A stretch of 64,000 nt of DNA, taken from positions 988,425-1,052,424 of the forward strand of contig JAOWBW010000252.1 in NCBI GenBank assembly GCA_026119855.1. Reading direction: 5' to 3'. The first letter of the stretch is position 1. Each line of letters opens with the position of its first letter. Source of the DNA: Campanula takesimana (Eukaryota > Streptophyta > Magnoliopsida > Asterales > Campanulaceae). A program made the translations under genes and the position numbers. The notes beneath the pieces were generated by a model. It worked only from the letters and a program-made list of their open reading frames with translations. It was not told where the DNA came from and ran no database searches. This document shows, piece by piece, positions 44,513 through 55,911 of this stretch.

Positions 44513-45432
44513 TACTTCATCTGTTTCAAAATACATGTCGTTTTAAACTTTTCACACATATTGAGAAAGTCTAGTCTACCCTTAAGAGAATCAAATTACC
44601 TATGCATTTAAATTTTAAACAAGAAATAGGTTGCAATTAATGGGTGAGGGTATACTTTGTAACACCCCGAATTTTCTTATAATATCTGAGCATTTAATGG
44701 CATTAAATATCCATAAATAACAATAATAAATACTTCAAATTAGGGTTCACAACGGCCCCTTATTTAATCATAAATTCAACACAATAGCGGAAGCGTAACT
44801 TAAACATGTCTTGGTAGGTAACAACCCTAACCATCAATGTACTTCATCTTACATCAATAAATAAACGTACTTAAAACTACTAAATTAAGAGTCTTCAATC
44901 CACCGTCTTCCTACGGCTGCTTTCCTTGTCTTGTCCTTCTACTTATATCCTGAAACAAAATTTATAGAGAAGGGATGAGCGAACGAATGCTCAGTAAGTT
45001 CATACGTGGCCTCTCCGGTTACTAAGGAGAGACGACCAGAACGAATACTATGAATAACTTTTTCAAAGATAGGTTCAGTTACTTTTGGATTCAAGGCTGC
45101 AGAACAATACAGTCTTATTACTTTAAGATTTTACTTTCAAAGGATTATGGCACTACAATCCAAAGGGATTTATTCAAGTTTCCGTCAATTCCTTGGTAAC
45201 GTGCATTATAACCTCAATGCCAAAGGTACAATTGGTACACCTAGCTTCTTCAGCCAATAGTGTGGGTCGTAACATATATGGTATCCACACACATATGCTC
45301 GGGGTCTAGAATCATCCTTGTAATCAGACAATTCCTGAGAGAAGGCATGTGATCACTCATGCAATCCCTAGTTTAAGGACGAGTCTTTTCTAACTGGACT
45401 GTCCGTCAATGTCTTTTCTAACTGGACATTGG

Positions 45433-45558
45433 ATGCCTTAACGAGTAAGCGATTAACTTACAAGTTAAAATTAAATGCCTTAACGAGTAAGCGATTAACT
45501 TACAAGTTAAAATTAAATGCCTTAACGAGTAAGCGATTAACTTACAAGTTAAAATTAG
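45433..45558. repeat. Tandem array, 3 x 42 bp
   Basis: Units start with ATGCCTTAACGAGTAAGCG at 45433, 45475 and 45517; near identical. Confidence 0.95.
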
Positions 45559-45950
45559 AACATACCATGGTACAAGTATGTGATACAAGTTTCAAACTTC
45601 GATACTTAGTAGATCGATGAAGACATCACTAAGTATAGATTCTTTCAAGGAACGTTCAATAACGCAGAGTTCATTCAAATACTATCATGCCATACTGATA
45701 GCTAACTTTAGAAAAATACGGAATTCCAATAAACAGGAGTTCAAATACTGTAAGGAACGTAATCCCTTACCTGAATTGCTTTTCCTCGCAATCTCCTCTC
45801 TGTGCAAATCTACAAGGCACGGAGTAATTTACTTTAGTACTCTCTACATTGTTAACTATTTTTACTTAGTTAACTGAGAGATGCGCTTTAACTTCTTTAC
45901 TTCGTTACTTCTTTCTTTACGTTTAAGTTTCTGACTTTGATTTACTAGTC

Positions 45951-46160
45951 AGTCCTTTAACTTGATATAATTGCAATTAAGTCCTTTAACTTTGGATTAA
46001 TTGCAATTTAGTCCTTTAACTTTAGTTCAATTACAATTTAGTCCTTCAACTTTGGATTAATTGTAATTTAGTCCTTCAACTTTGGATTAATTGCAGATTA
46101 GTCCTTCAACTTTCCTTTAATTACAGAAAGGTCCTTGGACTTTGGTTCTGTTCATAAGGT
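45951..46160. repeat. Tandem array, about 7 x 30 bp
   Basis: GTCCTT(T/C)AACTTTGGATTAA units start at 45952, 45981, 46011, 46041, 46071, 46101 and 46131; increasingly diverged at the right. Confidence 0.95.
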
Positions 46161-46532
46161 CCCCTAAGTTTCTCTTTTCAATCACTTAGGCCCCTCTAAC
46201 TTCAAAGGTTTCCTTTTTATTCCTTCTAACTTTAATTCTTTTCAGTTTAGTCCTTTCCCGTTAGGAAACTAACTGAAATCTTTTAATCTTCCTCCTTTCC
46301 GTTAACTTTCTAACTTTCAAGGTTTTCCAAGTAACTATCACATCCTTTCAAGTTAGTTTTCTAACCTTCTAACAATTCTTTTAACGATTATGTTTTCTTT
46401 TCATTATAAACTTAACGAAAATACTAACTTTCCGTCCCAATTCTTAACATTCTCAATCAAGAATCAACACCCAAATTATATAGCTTTTAGGATTTTCATC
46501 AATCGCATGAAACACTATTCCCAACTCAGTTC

Positions 46533-46788
46533 ACTATTCACAGCGTAAATTACTATTCATCGCAGATTACTATTCACAGCTTTTTAAACTCAGTTTACTA
46601 TTCACAGCGTAAATTACTATTCATCGCAGATTACTATTCACAACTTTTTAAACTCAGTTTACTATTCACAGCGTAAATCACTATTCATCGCAGATTACTA
46701 TTCACAGCTTTTTAAATTCAGTTTACTATTCACAGCGTATTTTACTATTCATCGCAGATTACTATTCACAGCTTTCTTAAAATATGAA
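46533..46788. repeat. Tandem array, 4 x 64 bp with ACTATTCA sub-repeats
   Basis: Units start at ACTATTCACAGCG 46533, 46597, 46661 and 46725. Each holds three ACTATTCA copies. Confidence 0.95.
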
Positions 46789-47543
46789 TTCATCCCTTTC
46801 ATGATCATAGAATCAACTTAAAATAAAGCTAAGCATTTAACCATTAAAATTCCCACCATTAATTGACTAGCATGCAAAAACCCTAACGATTATTTCCTTT
46901 AAACATGCATAACTTATGATTTATTAATCCGAATTCAATGAAACAAATTTTGGAGAGTAGGATTTAGCATTACCTTGAGAACGATTGGATTGATCTTCCA
47001 AAAAAATGTCAAAGCTCCTCCTCCCTCTTGATCTTGGCCGGCGGCTGCTAGTTTAGGGTTTTGTTTTTCCTTTTTTTTTTTTTTTTTTTGAATAAGAAGA
47101 ATAACCTAATTTTCACTAACCCAAGTATTTATACTTTGGATGGTTTATTAATTGGGTTGGGTTTATTAATTAAAACCTTCGGGCCAACCCATTCCTTTCG
47201 GCCCACTCATTAATTAACTTCTTAATTCTAATTTTTATTTACTAAGTTAATGTTACCAAAAAAAAAAAAAAAAATTGCGGGTGTTACATACTTAGTATAA
47301 AAGAGCAAAAATGTCTCGGAATTAATAAAACGTCAAGTATTTTAAAATAAAATTTAACTCTTAAAACGTATTTTTGAAACGGAAAGAGTATGTATTAACT
47401 AAAAAGTCACGTATTGATCGGCTGTCTGGTAAGCCAAACCCTAGAAAATTTCAGCATTGCCACCCGCAGGCAAACTATTCATTCAGCCCAAAAGGATAAC
47501 TCTTGTTTTTACTATACTGTCCTCGGAAGTTTCTAGAGGCCCG

Positions 47544-47565
47544 CCCTACCAGGGTTGTTGGTAGG
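47544..47565. promoter_or_regulatory. Inverted pair of AC-like (MYB-type) elements
   Basis: CCCTACC (47544-47550) and GGTAGG (about 47560-47565) face each other across 9 bp. CCTACC-type AC elements are known MYB sites of phenylpropanoid promoters. Position about 170-190 bp before the reductase ATG suits a promoter role, which is inferred. Confidence 0.45.
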
Positions 47566-47607
47566 ACAACAACGTCATTTCCACAAATTTACTGAACCAC
47601 AAGTTTT

Positions 47608-47620
47608 GCATTATAAGTAT
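47608..47620 (+). promoter_or_regulatory. TATA-like box of the reductase gene
   Basis: GCATTATAAGTATG, about 115 bp before the ATG, giving a predicted leader of about 85-95 bases. Confidence 0.5.
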
Positions 47621-47733
47621 GGAGTACGTTCTTCATCACTCCTAACTCACTCATCCATCGGAAAAGGTAGACGATTTTATTATTTTCGCCGTAAAATTGA
47701 AAAAAATAAAATAATAATCTTCCAACAACTAAA

Positions 47734-49792
47734 ATGGCCGAGAAAAGCAAGATTCTGATCATCGGAGGGACTGGTTACATCGGAAAGTTCATCGTTGATG
47801 CAAGCGCTAAGGCTGGACACCCGACGTTCGCGCTCGTCAGAGAAACCACCGTCGCCGATCCTGTTAAGGGAAAGCTTATTGAGAGCTTCAAAAGCTCCGG
47901 CGTCACTATCCTTTATGTACGTACACTCTTTCTCTTTCGGTCTCTCGATTTTATATAGTTGTAAGAAATGCATGAGAAAATGATGTTTGTAGAGTTTTTT
48001 AGTTGCTTAATGTCGGTGGAATAGATTAATTAATTGATATCATGGTGGTTAATTTGTTTGAGAAGAGGATCGTTTTTTTTTTTTTATTTCTTTCGGAATT
48101 AGTGTTTGATGGTTTGGGTTTTGGATGTTAGACCAGTGAATTTTTGTATTGATGTTTTTTGTGATGAATGGAAACAGGGGGATTTGAGTGATCATGGGAG
48201 TTTGGTGAAGGCGATCAAGCAGGTTGATGTGGTGATTTCGACTGCGGGTCACATGCAATTAACAGATCAAACGAAGATTATCGATGCGATTAAGGAGGCT
48301 GGCAATGTCAAGGTTTGCTGATCTCTTCGTTTATTTTAGTGATTTTGGGTTTAATCATTTGCCATCCTTAATGTACTCAGTTTTATGCTCTTCACCTATG
48401 TTTTTGTTCAATGCCTATAGCATTAGCCCATGTTTCACCTTTCAGATTTGCTCGTGTTTTAGATAATCGTCAAACAGTTATCATTTGATGTTATGTGCAC
48501 CTTGTTTAAATCGGGAAAGTGTGTTGGCTAGTAAAATGCTAGGGTTCATGTTTCTAGTTATGATCTTCGACATTTCCTGGTCGTGAATGGATTTAGTCAT
48601 GAATTGTAAAGCAGACCTTGAATTCAGTTTTTGATTTCTCTTGACCGTATCTGTGATATGATATCAATTTGGTCTTTGATTTTTTTGTGTTACATAACTT
48701 ATATGTATTGTCATACTCTTACTATTTGGTTATGAACCCTAGAAGTAATCATGCCTAAGAATCTGTTGATTTTTTTCAGAAATTTTATCCTTCGGAGTTT
48801 GGGAATGATGTGGATCGTGTGAATGCGGTTGAGCCAGCAAAATCTGCATTTGCAGGGAAAGCCCAAATCCGCAGAGCTGTTGAGGCGGCAGGAATTCCCT
48901 ACACCTATGTGTCTTCCAACTGCTTTGCTGGCTACTTTCTCCCATCTCTGGTTCAGCCTGGAGCCACTGCTCCACCCAGAGATAAAGTAGTCATCTTAGG
49001 CGATGGAAATGCTAAAGGTATTGAACATTCTCCATCAAGTTCGTTTCTCGTTTTCCTATTACTCCCTCCATCCCAAAATGATAGTCCCGTCTCCCTTTTA
49101 TCTGTCTTAGAAAGTTCGTCTCATTTACAAAGTGAAGGGTTCAAAATCACTGAGTTTCCAAAACTTATAATGTAACTTTAAAATGTACTTATGAAAAGTC
49201 AAACATGACTATCAATCTGGGAAGGAGAGGGAGTATGATGATCTTGGGAAGAAATTTTGTTGTGTTCTCCACTGAAGTTCATTTTTCTTCATTCTTTTTG
49301 TTGCTTGTAGGAGTAATTAATGAAGAACATGACATTGGAACCTATACCATCAAAACTGTTGATGACCCAAGAACCTTGAACAAGATTGTCTATATCAAGC
49401 CTCCTAAGAACATTTACTCATTGAACGAGCTAGTCGCTCTGTGGGAGAAGAAGATTGGCAAAACCCTCGAGAAAACCTATCTTTCTGAGGAGCAAATCCT
49501 GAAGAATATTCAAGGTCAGTAAGAAAAACTTTGTGTTTTTATATCTACAATTTGTGCATAGGCAAAAAAAAGGTTTGCATTTCAAAGTCTCTGTTTGACA
49601 TTGTTATTGTGTTTTTTTTTTGCAGAGGCTCCAATTCCAATCAATGTAATATTGTCTATCAACCACTCAATATTCGTGAAGGGAGATCAAACTAATTTTG
49701 TGATAGAGCCATCATTTGGAGTTGAGGCCTCTGAGCTTTACCCGGATGTCAAATACACCACTGTCGAGGAATACCTTGAGAAGTTTGTCTGA
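47734..49792 (+). CDS. PCBER-like: Phenylcoumaran benzylic ether reductase / isoflavone-reductase-like protein, 5 exons
   Basis: Exons 47734-47916, 48178-48312, 48780-49017, 49311-49514 and 49626-49792 total 927 bp and give a 308-residue protein, the usual family length. All introns are GT-AG (ctttat|GTACGT, aag|GTTTGC, aaag|GTATTG, caag|GTCAGT; acceptors end CAG or TAG). The N-terminus has the NADPH-binding GGTGYIG (Rossmann fold, residues about 11-17) and ALVRETT. KFYPSEFGNDVDR and EPAKSAFAGKAQIRR follow, with the catalytic-type Lys of PIP-family reductases in AFAGK. The C-terminus NVILSINHSIFVKGD...VEASELYPDVKYTTVEEYLEKFV is the PCBER consensus. The family reduces the benzylic ether of phenylcoumaran lignans (dehydrodiconiferyl type) with NADPH in the cytosol; close relatives make eugenol or act on isoflavones, so the substrate is inferred. 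Intron 3 contains a Stowaway MITE (49060-49235). No defect seen. Confidence 0.93.
49060..49235. mobile_element. Stowaway-type MITE in intron 3 of the reductase gene
   Basis: TA|CTCCCTCCATCCCAAAATGATAG ends are mirrored by CTATCAATCTGGGAAGGAGAGGGAG|TA. About 175 bp. It enlarges the intron without touching its splice sites. Confidence 0.85.
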
Positions 49793-50506
49793 GAGAGAGC
49801 TAGCTTTATATGTTCACGCTCTACATCACTGGTGGACTTAGTATTTCCATTTGAATGCATGCTCGTATTATCTCTTGTTTTTACTGCAATCTTGTTAGAA
49901 TGAACTTCTGTATCGACTTTTGCGATATAGTATTTGATAAGTAAGTTTTCTTCCATTAAATGTGTGGTTGTGTTTGGAGTCTGTGCAATGCTCTTACTGA
50001 AGTTTACTTGCTTGAGAACTGTCACATAGTCATCCAAATATATCTATATGCTTCTTATCTTGACTCGTGAGAGTTGAGTTGTGGAGAGGATTTGATATGT
50101 ACGTTGAGATGTCAACGTATTGGTTTTATCGTTTCATTTGATCCAGTAATCAAGGATGTCATTACCTCTCGCTTAATTCTATCGTAAAAGGTATAGCCTT
50201 GATATGTATGCGAGTGATGGGCATACATCCTAAACGCGCTGCATGCTTGCACTCTCTGAGTCGACACAAACTTTCTTTCTACAGAAAACTGTGGATTTGG
50301 AATAGATGTTCTAATTCCAGGCATATAATAGGGTTGAGAATGTTTTAGTAGGTCTAAATCATTTTTCTTTTCTTTTTGAATAATTCAGTAGGTCTAAATC
50401 ATAGGATTCTAATAGTTGACATTATAAATTTATTTGGAACAACCACCTTCAGTGTCACACACAATTCAACACCTAAACATGGATGCACAAACCATTCCTG
50501 GCAGTA
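49793..50506. other. 3' flank between the reductase and the small gene
   Basis: Contains the 3'UTR of the plus-strand gene and, near its right end, the 3'UTR of the minus-strand gene (they converge). No other gene seen. Confidence 0.5.
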
Positions 50507-50872
50507 CTAATCGCCAGGCAGGTTCGTAACAGTTGAAGCCGCCCGGCCGCCCCAGGCAGAGTTGGTGCTGGTGCTCGAGTTGCTTTCATAGATATAAGTG
50601 CTCTCCTGGGCAACGAACTTGTGGCTCCACTGGCGGTCAATCCTTCCCTACTTAGACCTGATAGACATAAAAATGTGTTCAGTTGCATTTTCCTACAACA
50701 AATAAAGAGTCGTCTACATTGACAACGAATTCTTCACGGGTATAATAGAAATGAACATACCATTGTAATAATGACTTGGTTTTGCATTGGAAGATAAGCG
50801 AACAAGTATTGGGGTGACAATAGTGAGAACAGCCCAGAAGAACAATATCACAACATAAGTTCTCCCACTCAT
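50507..50872 (-). CDS. Small two-exon gene for a short signal-anchored protein (probable frameshift at exon 2)
   Basis: Not recognised with certainty. Exon 1 (50872-50761) encodes MSGRTYVVILFFWAVLTIV, then TPILVRLSSNAKPSHYYN: a hydrophobic N-terminal signal/anchor and a short polar part. Donor G|GTATGT. In exon 2 the plausible frame starts after the acceptor TAG at 50648 and reads RIDRQWSHKFVAQESTYIYE, then SNSSTSTNSAWGGRAASTV, ending in NLPGD and TAG (50507-50509). Exon 1 ends in phase 1, so this frame needs one base fewer in the GGG at 50645-50647: either a 1-bp insertion/sequence error or a different acceptor. The alternative CAG acceptor (50658) keeps phase but gives a low-complexity reading to 50473. 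About 84 residues. Small secreted or membrane-anchored proteins of this layout occur in plants; function unknown. Confidence 0.55.
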
Positions 50873-51036
50873 TTGTTATAGAAAATTCAGATGCACAAAA
50901 TGATTACTTGTTGAAGGAAGAATTTATATTAGCACTTCTAGGGAATGTAGGAGAAGACCTTTTACAACATAGCTGGCCATGTCTAAATACCAAACACATA
51001 ATAGAGCCTAAATATTCCAAACTACCCAACTTGATG

Positions 51037-51271
51037 CTCCCTCCGACCCAATTTAAGAGTCAAAAATTTCCCAAAATGACGTCCCAACTTGAGAGTCAAA
51101 ATCCAAAAATGGAAAGTGGGTCCTACATGTCATACTCACAACAATTATCCGCTAACTCTTCTCTATCCCACTTTTTCTCTCATACCTAACTATCAACGCT
51201 CACAACACATCACCTTTTCCTTAATTCTTGAACCCAAAAGTTTTTTGACTCTTATGTTGGGACGGAGGGAG
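51037..51271. mobile_element. Stowaway-type MITE
   Basis: CTCCCTCCGACCCAATTTAAGAGTC ... GACTCTTATGTTGGGACGGAGGGAG|TA; left TA mutated to TG. Lies about 165 bp upstream of the small minus-strand gene's ATG. Confidence 0.8.
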
Positions 51272-51602
51272 TACATGACAATGATCCAATCTGTCGCCTC
51301 TCACCAGTCATCATAGAGGAGATCATCAAAGGGCACCACAATAACGCAAATTATACTACCAACAGTCGAGAATTTTAACCCACTCCACATTTATCATCAA
51401 AATAAGATGAGACAAATCCCTATTAGTATATTACAACGGAGAAAGTACAGTACAGATGCAAATCGCAAGTTGAACATGTCTGAAGGTATCATATTTCATT
51501 TGCTTCTAAAAAGACAGATTAAAACTATGTTCAAATAAATGTCAAGACGCAGCTATAAAGACCAGTGTTACTCCTATGCTACCCCTCCTATCATGCGTGA
51601 CT
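51272..51602. other. 3' flank of RER1
   Basis: Probably carries the RER1 3'UTR (minus strand). No other structure seen. Confidence 0.5.
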
Positions 51603-54600
51603 TCAATCCCTTGATGAGCCACTGCTACTTGCAGCAGATTTCTTGCCTCCATACGTCTGCCAATATTCAAGAAAGGTAAGTCAATGTTTTAGATCAGAAA
51701 ATATATACGATAGGTAAGTCATAAAGGTTGAACTTTGTCGGATGCAAGTCTCTCACCTGCTTTCCAAGATTGAACGGTACATATTTGTACTTAATCATGT
51801 GCATGATCTGACGCTTCATTGTGAGAACAAAGAGAACAAACCAGTAGATAAGCAGAATAGGCCAGAAAACAGGGACGTCAAGTACTGAAAAGAATGTCAA
51901 CAGAAAAGCCACAAAGAATGCCTTTGTGATGGCATACCTGAAATAGCAAGACAAAGTCCCAGGATTAGCATTAAGCCATTGGAAATTTGGAATGAGAAAA
52001 AAAATGCTGTTGATGAGCAAATTTTAAGGCAAAAAGCAAACACCCAAGCTCTAAGATTCAACATGGAATCAGTCCAGAATTTGATCCGATTTTACTTTGA
52101 TTCTTATTACAAGTCTTTCAGCTATGTCCCGTCATTGTCAATCTACCAACCATTAACATGTTGGTACCTCCTTGATAGCTTTTAGCAAGGGGCATTCCAA
52201 ATTCATAATAAATACTTGACATTTTTGTACAACCATACCTCTCCTAATATTTTACATGCTTCAAATAGAATACTACGATCCAGTTCTAACAACCAAACTC
52301 TATGTAAAGAAACAACCAACAAACAGCTAAACCCCCATAATAGAATGAACAAATAAAAACTAATAAATGTGCCAAGTGGATTTGTGTTAAATGCCACAGA
52401 ACAGAAATGGGTGATCTTGAACTAGCCTGTTGCTATAAATTACAGTATCACTGAACCCGACTATTGCAATTGCTCAGGATAGGACAAAACAATGCAAAGA
52501 CTTGCAAGTCCTGGAAGGAACAGAAGGTACTGGGTATGCAACGATTCCAACCAAAGAAAACATCAATATGAAGTCTTCTCATACACATATTTCATGATTA
52601 TAGATAACTTAGATTTTGTGCAGCAATAATCTAGTAACGCTTTTAGCCAATCACTTTTATGTGCTTAGATTTATGGGCATGGCATGGCAGGATCCATGAT
52701 AACTTTCTTAATGGTCCTAGACTCCTCTCCTAGTATTATTACACTTGATGCTACATCCAACTAAACGACCCGGAAAAAGTTTGGATGCCGACCGAATTGG
52801 AGCCTGGATATATGATGCAGACTTGGGAAACTCAGCATATTTGAGATTTAAGATTCACATTTTCACAGGGGCTCTAATCTTGTGCTTCAAAAGATAGTTT
52901 GTAGTCAATTATAGTATAGTACCTTCATTTAGACAAACACTAGTGCAACCTGCACAAGGAAACGAAAAAAGATATCTGATGGACACCTTTTCCCTTGTGA
53001 CCGTTAAAAAAAAACATGAAGAAACTGCAGGTATCTCAAAAGTTTGTTGTTGATATCAATATAATATAAGGAAATATATTTATATGAATATATACTCCCT
53101 CCTTCCCATTTCAAATTGCAAATTTTGCCCTTTTAAGCATCCCTCTTACCATTGCAAAAGCCCAAAATGGAGATTTTATAATAGTTTCAAATTAATAAGA
53201 ACCACTTGTCATACTCACACCAACTAATGCACTTACTATTCCCTACCCCCACCAAATAATTCTTACCCCACTATCCATATTCACAACATTTTAATATTAT
53301 AAATTTCTCCTTAATTCCCGTGTACGATGTAATTTTCGCAATTTCAAACGAGACGGATGGAGTATAGTAATGCTCATGAAAATGAATCAACATAAATTGG
53401 TCAAAAACAGCTAAGGACAACGAGGCGAAAGTAGCTACTATAGCAAATCTACATTCTAAAAATGAAAAATACATCACTCCACCACAATTGAAGAGGTATG
53501 TGTTCCTTTTTGAGTCATCCCATGAAAACCTTTATTTCCCACCTAGTTTGAATTCAAATGCCGCCTTCTAGTTTGAATTCAAATGTTTAAAGGGGCAATT
53601 CAGAGAACTAATCAATTGTCAAAATCTTTTTCTTTAATTTGTGTGCTTGGTCAATACACACCACTTCAAATGGGACAAAGGGAGTATAAAATACCACAAA
53701 AGGCCAAAAATATCCCACAAATGTCTTGTCCTAACACTCAAAACTAAGGTCCAAAGAGCTTTCAACTTAATGCGAACACATACTATGTATAATTATGCCT
53801 AAACAAAGAGGTAAATAGCTACAGAATCCAAAACCTTGGCAATCCTCCTCAACTCGGCTCATGACAAAGTTCTTGCTTCCCAGTGAAGAGAAATGAATAT
53901 GATCTTAGGTAACAAAGTGATCTAAGGAACAGTATTGGAATTGACCAACAATAAACTTAACTCACTATCCGCTCACTCAAGGTGATAAATAATACTCCCT
54001 CCGTCCCAAAATGATCTTCGCGTTTGACTATTCAAACTTTTTAAGGATATGAACACTTGCTTCACTACCCATGCTTTGTTTAAGCCTAAAATGTAGAAAT
54101 GTGAAGAACTTTTTGGGACAATGAGAAACGACAAATGAGAAGATCATTTTGGGACGGAGGGACTAAACTGTCACCTTTGTATTCTGCACTAGAAACTGAA
54201 CCAGTAAGATGTACTCTTTTCCATGCATAGTTGCTCAAGGTGTATCTTTTAAAAAATCCTCGAGAGTCATAATAGTCATGCAATCTAATAACTATATGCC
54301 CATTCCATGTCAAAATACTTCAACTAATGACCAAGCAAAAGCTGCTTGATGACTGGTGGTAAGCTAAGACTAGGGGATTTCCTCAATTTTATCTCTAATC
54401 GATCAAAAGAATGTACTTATAATTTATGTAGAGAAGCATCCTCGTGCCAAATGACTTCAAACATTCTCGCTTTTCAGTAATAAACCAAGCAATCTCAAGT
54501 TATAGTAACAAAGGAAGCTTTTCAGTAATATACCATGCAATCCCAAGTTAATAGCCGGGCTATTATAGCCCACCAACAAAGTCTAAATATCATAGACTGA

Positions 54601-55894
54601 ATGTAAGATGGTGTTACACGAATTTGAGAGGCTTCCTTATCATCTGAGCACAAAGTATATTCTTCAGTTTCAAATTTTCAAGTATCGGATGTCATGAGCC
54701 CTTTGGAGCACTAGTAAGTATCTAAGAGTGAAGTATGCAGGTAGGCCAAATGTCTCCATCTTTCATTATCATCTTGTTATTAAGTAAATCAAAGTGAATA
54801 ACGATGAGAAAGTAATGAATTACAGTGTTACCATACTAGCTTCAATGAACAGTGAAGTTCAAAAGCTGCAAGTAATTAGAACACTTTCCAAGTGTCTTGG
54901 CAACTTAAAATCAGCAACTAACTCAAAACTGTCATTCACCAACATAAATACTCCCTCCTGTCAAGTTAGTGTGAGCTTATTTCCTTTTTCGTCCGTCCCA
55001 GGTTAGTGTGAACTGCCCAAAATAGCAAAAAATCTTTCTCTCCTACTTTACTTTTACACTCACAACACTAATCAACTTACTATTCCTCCCACTCATTCTC
55101 TCTCCTATTTAATTTTTCATACTCACAAACACCTCCTTCTACTATTTATCTCTCCTACTTTTCCTTAATTTGTGTGCCCAATTTTTTGGTTCACACTAAC
55201 TTGAAACGGAGGGAGTACACATTATCAGGAATTCCAAAATTCAGTATATACAGCCTTCCAAGAAAGCAACAAACATACTGCAGTGATTATGCTTCAGACT
55301 TAACAAATATAATCTAGAGAAACCTGATGAGGCGCCATAGTTAGAAAGAAAAACATGGAGTACACAGAGTGTAATATGGTATGTATAAGGTTGAAAAATT
55401 CTTAACAAGAAATAAGCTATAACCACAGTTCCGCGAAATAGAAGAATAAGCTGTAAACAATCATTATTTTATGAATCAAAACCTGAATCCATCTGAAGCA
55501 CAAGATCAATAATGGCATGACAGCATAATGGTGAATAACATTACCAGAACTTGAACTCTGGCAGACGGCGAATGAAAGGCCTAAATTCGTCAGAGCCTTT
55601 CGTAGGCAAGGAAGCCCCATCCAAAGCTTCCAGCTCGGGATCAACCTTTGGTGACAGAAACCCAATCAACAGATTCAATATGTAGATTCCGAGACCATAT
55701 GAGATGATATAAAAGCCTTGAATGTAATAAACCCGCAAGACATAAATCGCTGCAGCAGCAAGTGTTCCAAGCCATCTATGGACCATATGAGGAGTAGACC
55801 GATCCAAATAATACTGAAACGCCCTGGAGAAATCATTTCTCCACTTGGCAATGGGCGGCAATTGGGAGGGACCATCACCCCCTAACCCTTCCAT
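51603..55894 (-). CDS. RER1: RER1, Golgi-to-ER retrieval receptor
   Basis: Coding exons on the minus strand: 55894-55545, 51937-51757 and 51656-51603, giving 194 residues, matching plant RER1 proteins (about 190-200). Splice sites are GT-AG (TTCTG|GTAATG; CAG|GTATGC; AAGCAG|GTGAGA; GGCAG|ACGTAT). Order: soluble N-terminus (WRNDFSRAFQYYLDRSTPHMVHRW), hydrophobic segments LGTLAAAAIYVLRVYYIQG, FYIISYGLGIYILNLLIGFL, then after LPEFKFW, ITKAFFVAFLLTFFSVLDV and WPILLIYWFVLFVL; then TMKRQIMHMIKYKYVPFNLGKQ and the tail GGKKSAASSSGSSRD. RER1 is a four-span membrane protein of early Golgi that binds transmembrane signals of escaped ER residents and returns them with COPI. A further 5'UTR exon (56754 upward) precedes the ATG exon through a 0.84-kb intron. 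The 3.6-kb intron 1 between coding exons is loaded with MITEs. No coding defect seen. Confidence 0.95.
53093..53364. mobile_element. Stowaway-type MITE in RER1 intron
   Basis: TA|CTCCCTCCTTCCCATTTCAAATTG ... CAATTTCAAACGAGACGGATGGAG|TA, about 270 bp. Confidence 0.85.
53493..53686. mobile_element. Partial Stowaway-like MITE in RER1 intron
   Basis: Clear right end CACTTCAAATGGGACAAAGGGAG|TA. The left end is degenerate. It includes a short tandem GTTTGAATTCAAATG pair (53550-53585). Confidence 0.45.
53993..54165. mobile_element. Stowaway-type MITE in RER1 intron
   Basis: TA|CTCCCTCCGTCCCAAAATGATCTTC ... GAAGATCATTTTGGGACGGAGGGAC|TA, about 170 bp with nearly perfect ends. Confidence 0.9.
54949..55217. 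mobile_element. Stowaway-type MITE in RER1 intron
   Basis: TA|CTCCCTCCTGTCAAGTTAGTGTG ... CACACTAACTTGAAACGGAGGGAG|TA, about 265 bp, with an internal partial repeat of the CGTCCCAGGTTAGTGTGAAC type. Confidence 0.9.
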
Positions 55895-55911
55895 TGAAAA
55901 TAACCTTTAAA

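Larger units (their letters stand above)
44658..47288. mobile_element. Solo-LTR-like element (2631 bp) with three tandem arrays
   Basis: Ends TGTAACACCCCG...GCGGGTGTTACA with 5-bp duplication TACTT on both sides (44653-44657, 47289-47293). No gag-pol or primer site, so it is best read as a solo LTR; the TGTAAC start resembles the Ty3 LTRs here. It contains arrays at 45433-45558, 45951-46160 and 46533-46788, T/A runs near 47070 and 47262, and no convincing ORF. The 63-codon frame at 45429 is created by the 42-bp repeat. Confidence 0.85.
44513..47390. mobile_element. Stowaway-type MITE split by a solo LTR
   Basis: The left end TA|CTTCATCTGTTTCAAAATAC and right end GTATTTTTGAAACGGAAAGAG|TA are inverted repeats. 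Removing 44658-47293 leaves about 240 bp, the normal size for this family. Confidence 0.75.

Noticed and set aside
45951..46160. CRISPR-like regular 30-bp repeats
   Set aside because: Units abut directly with no variable spacers, in a plant LTR; it is an ordinary tandem array.
47680..48975. Minus-strand frames opposite the reductase gene
   Set aside because: Shadows of well-supported exons with correct splice sites on the plus strand.
50473..50688. 71-codon frame using the CAG acceptor of the small gene
   Set aside because: Keeps phase with exon 1 but is Ala/Arg/Thr/Pro-rich and ends beyond the more protein-like frame; kept only as the alternative.
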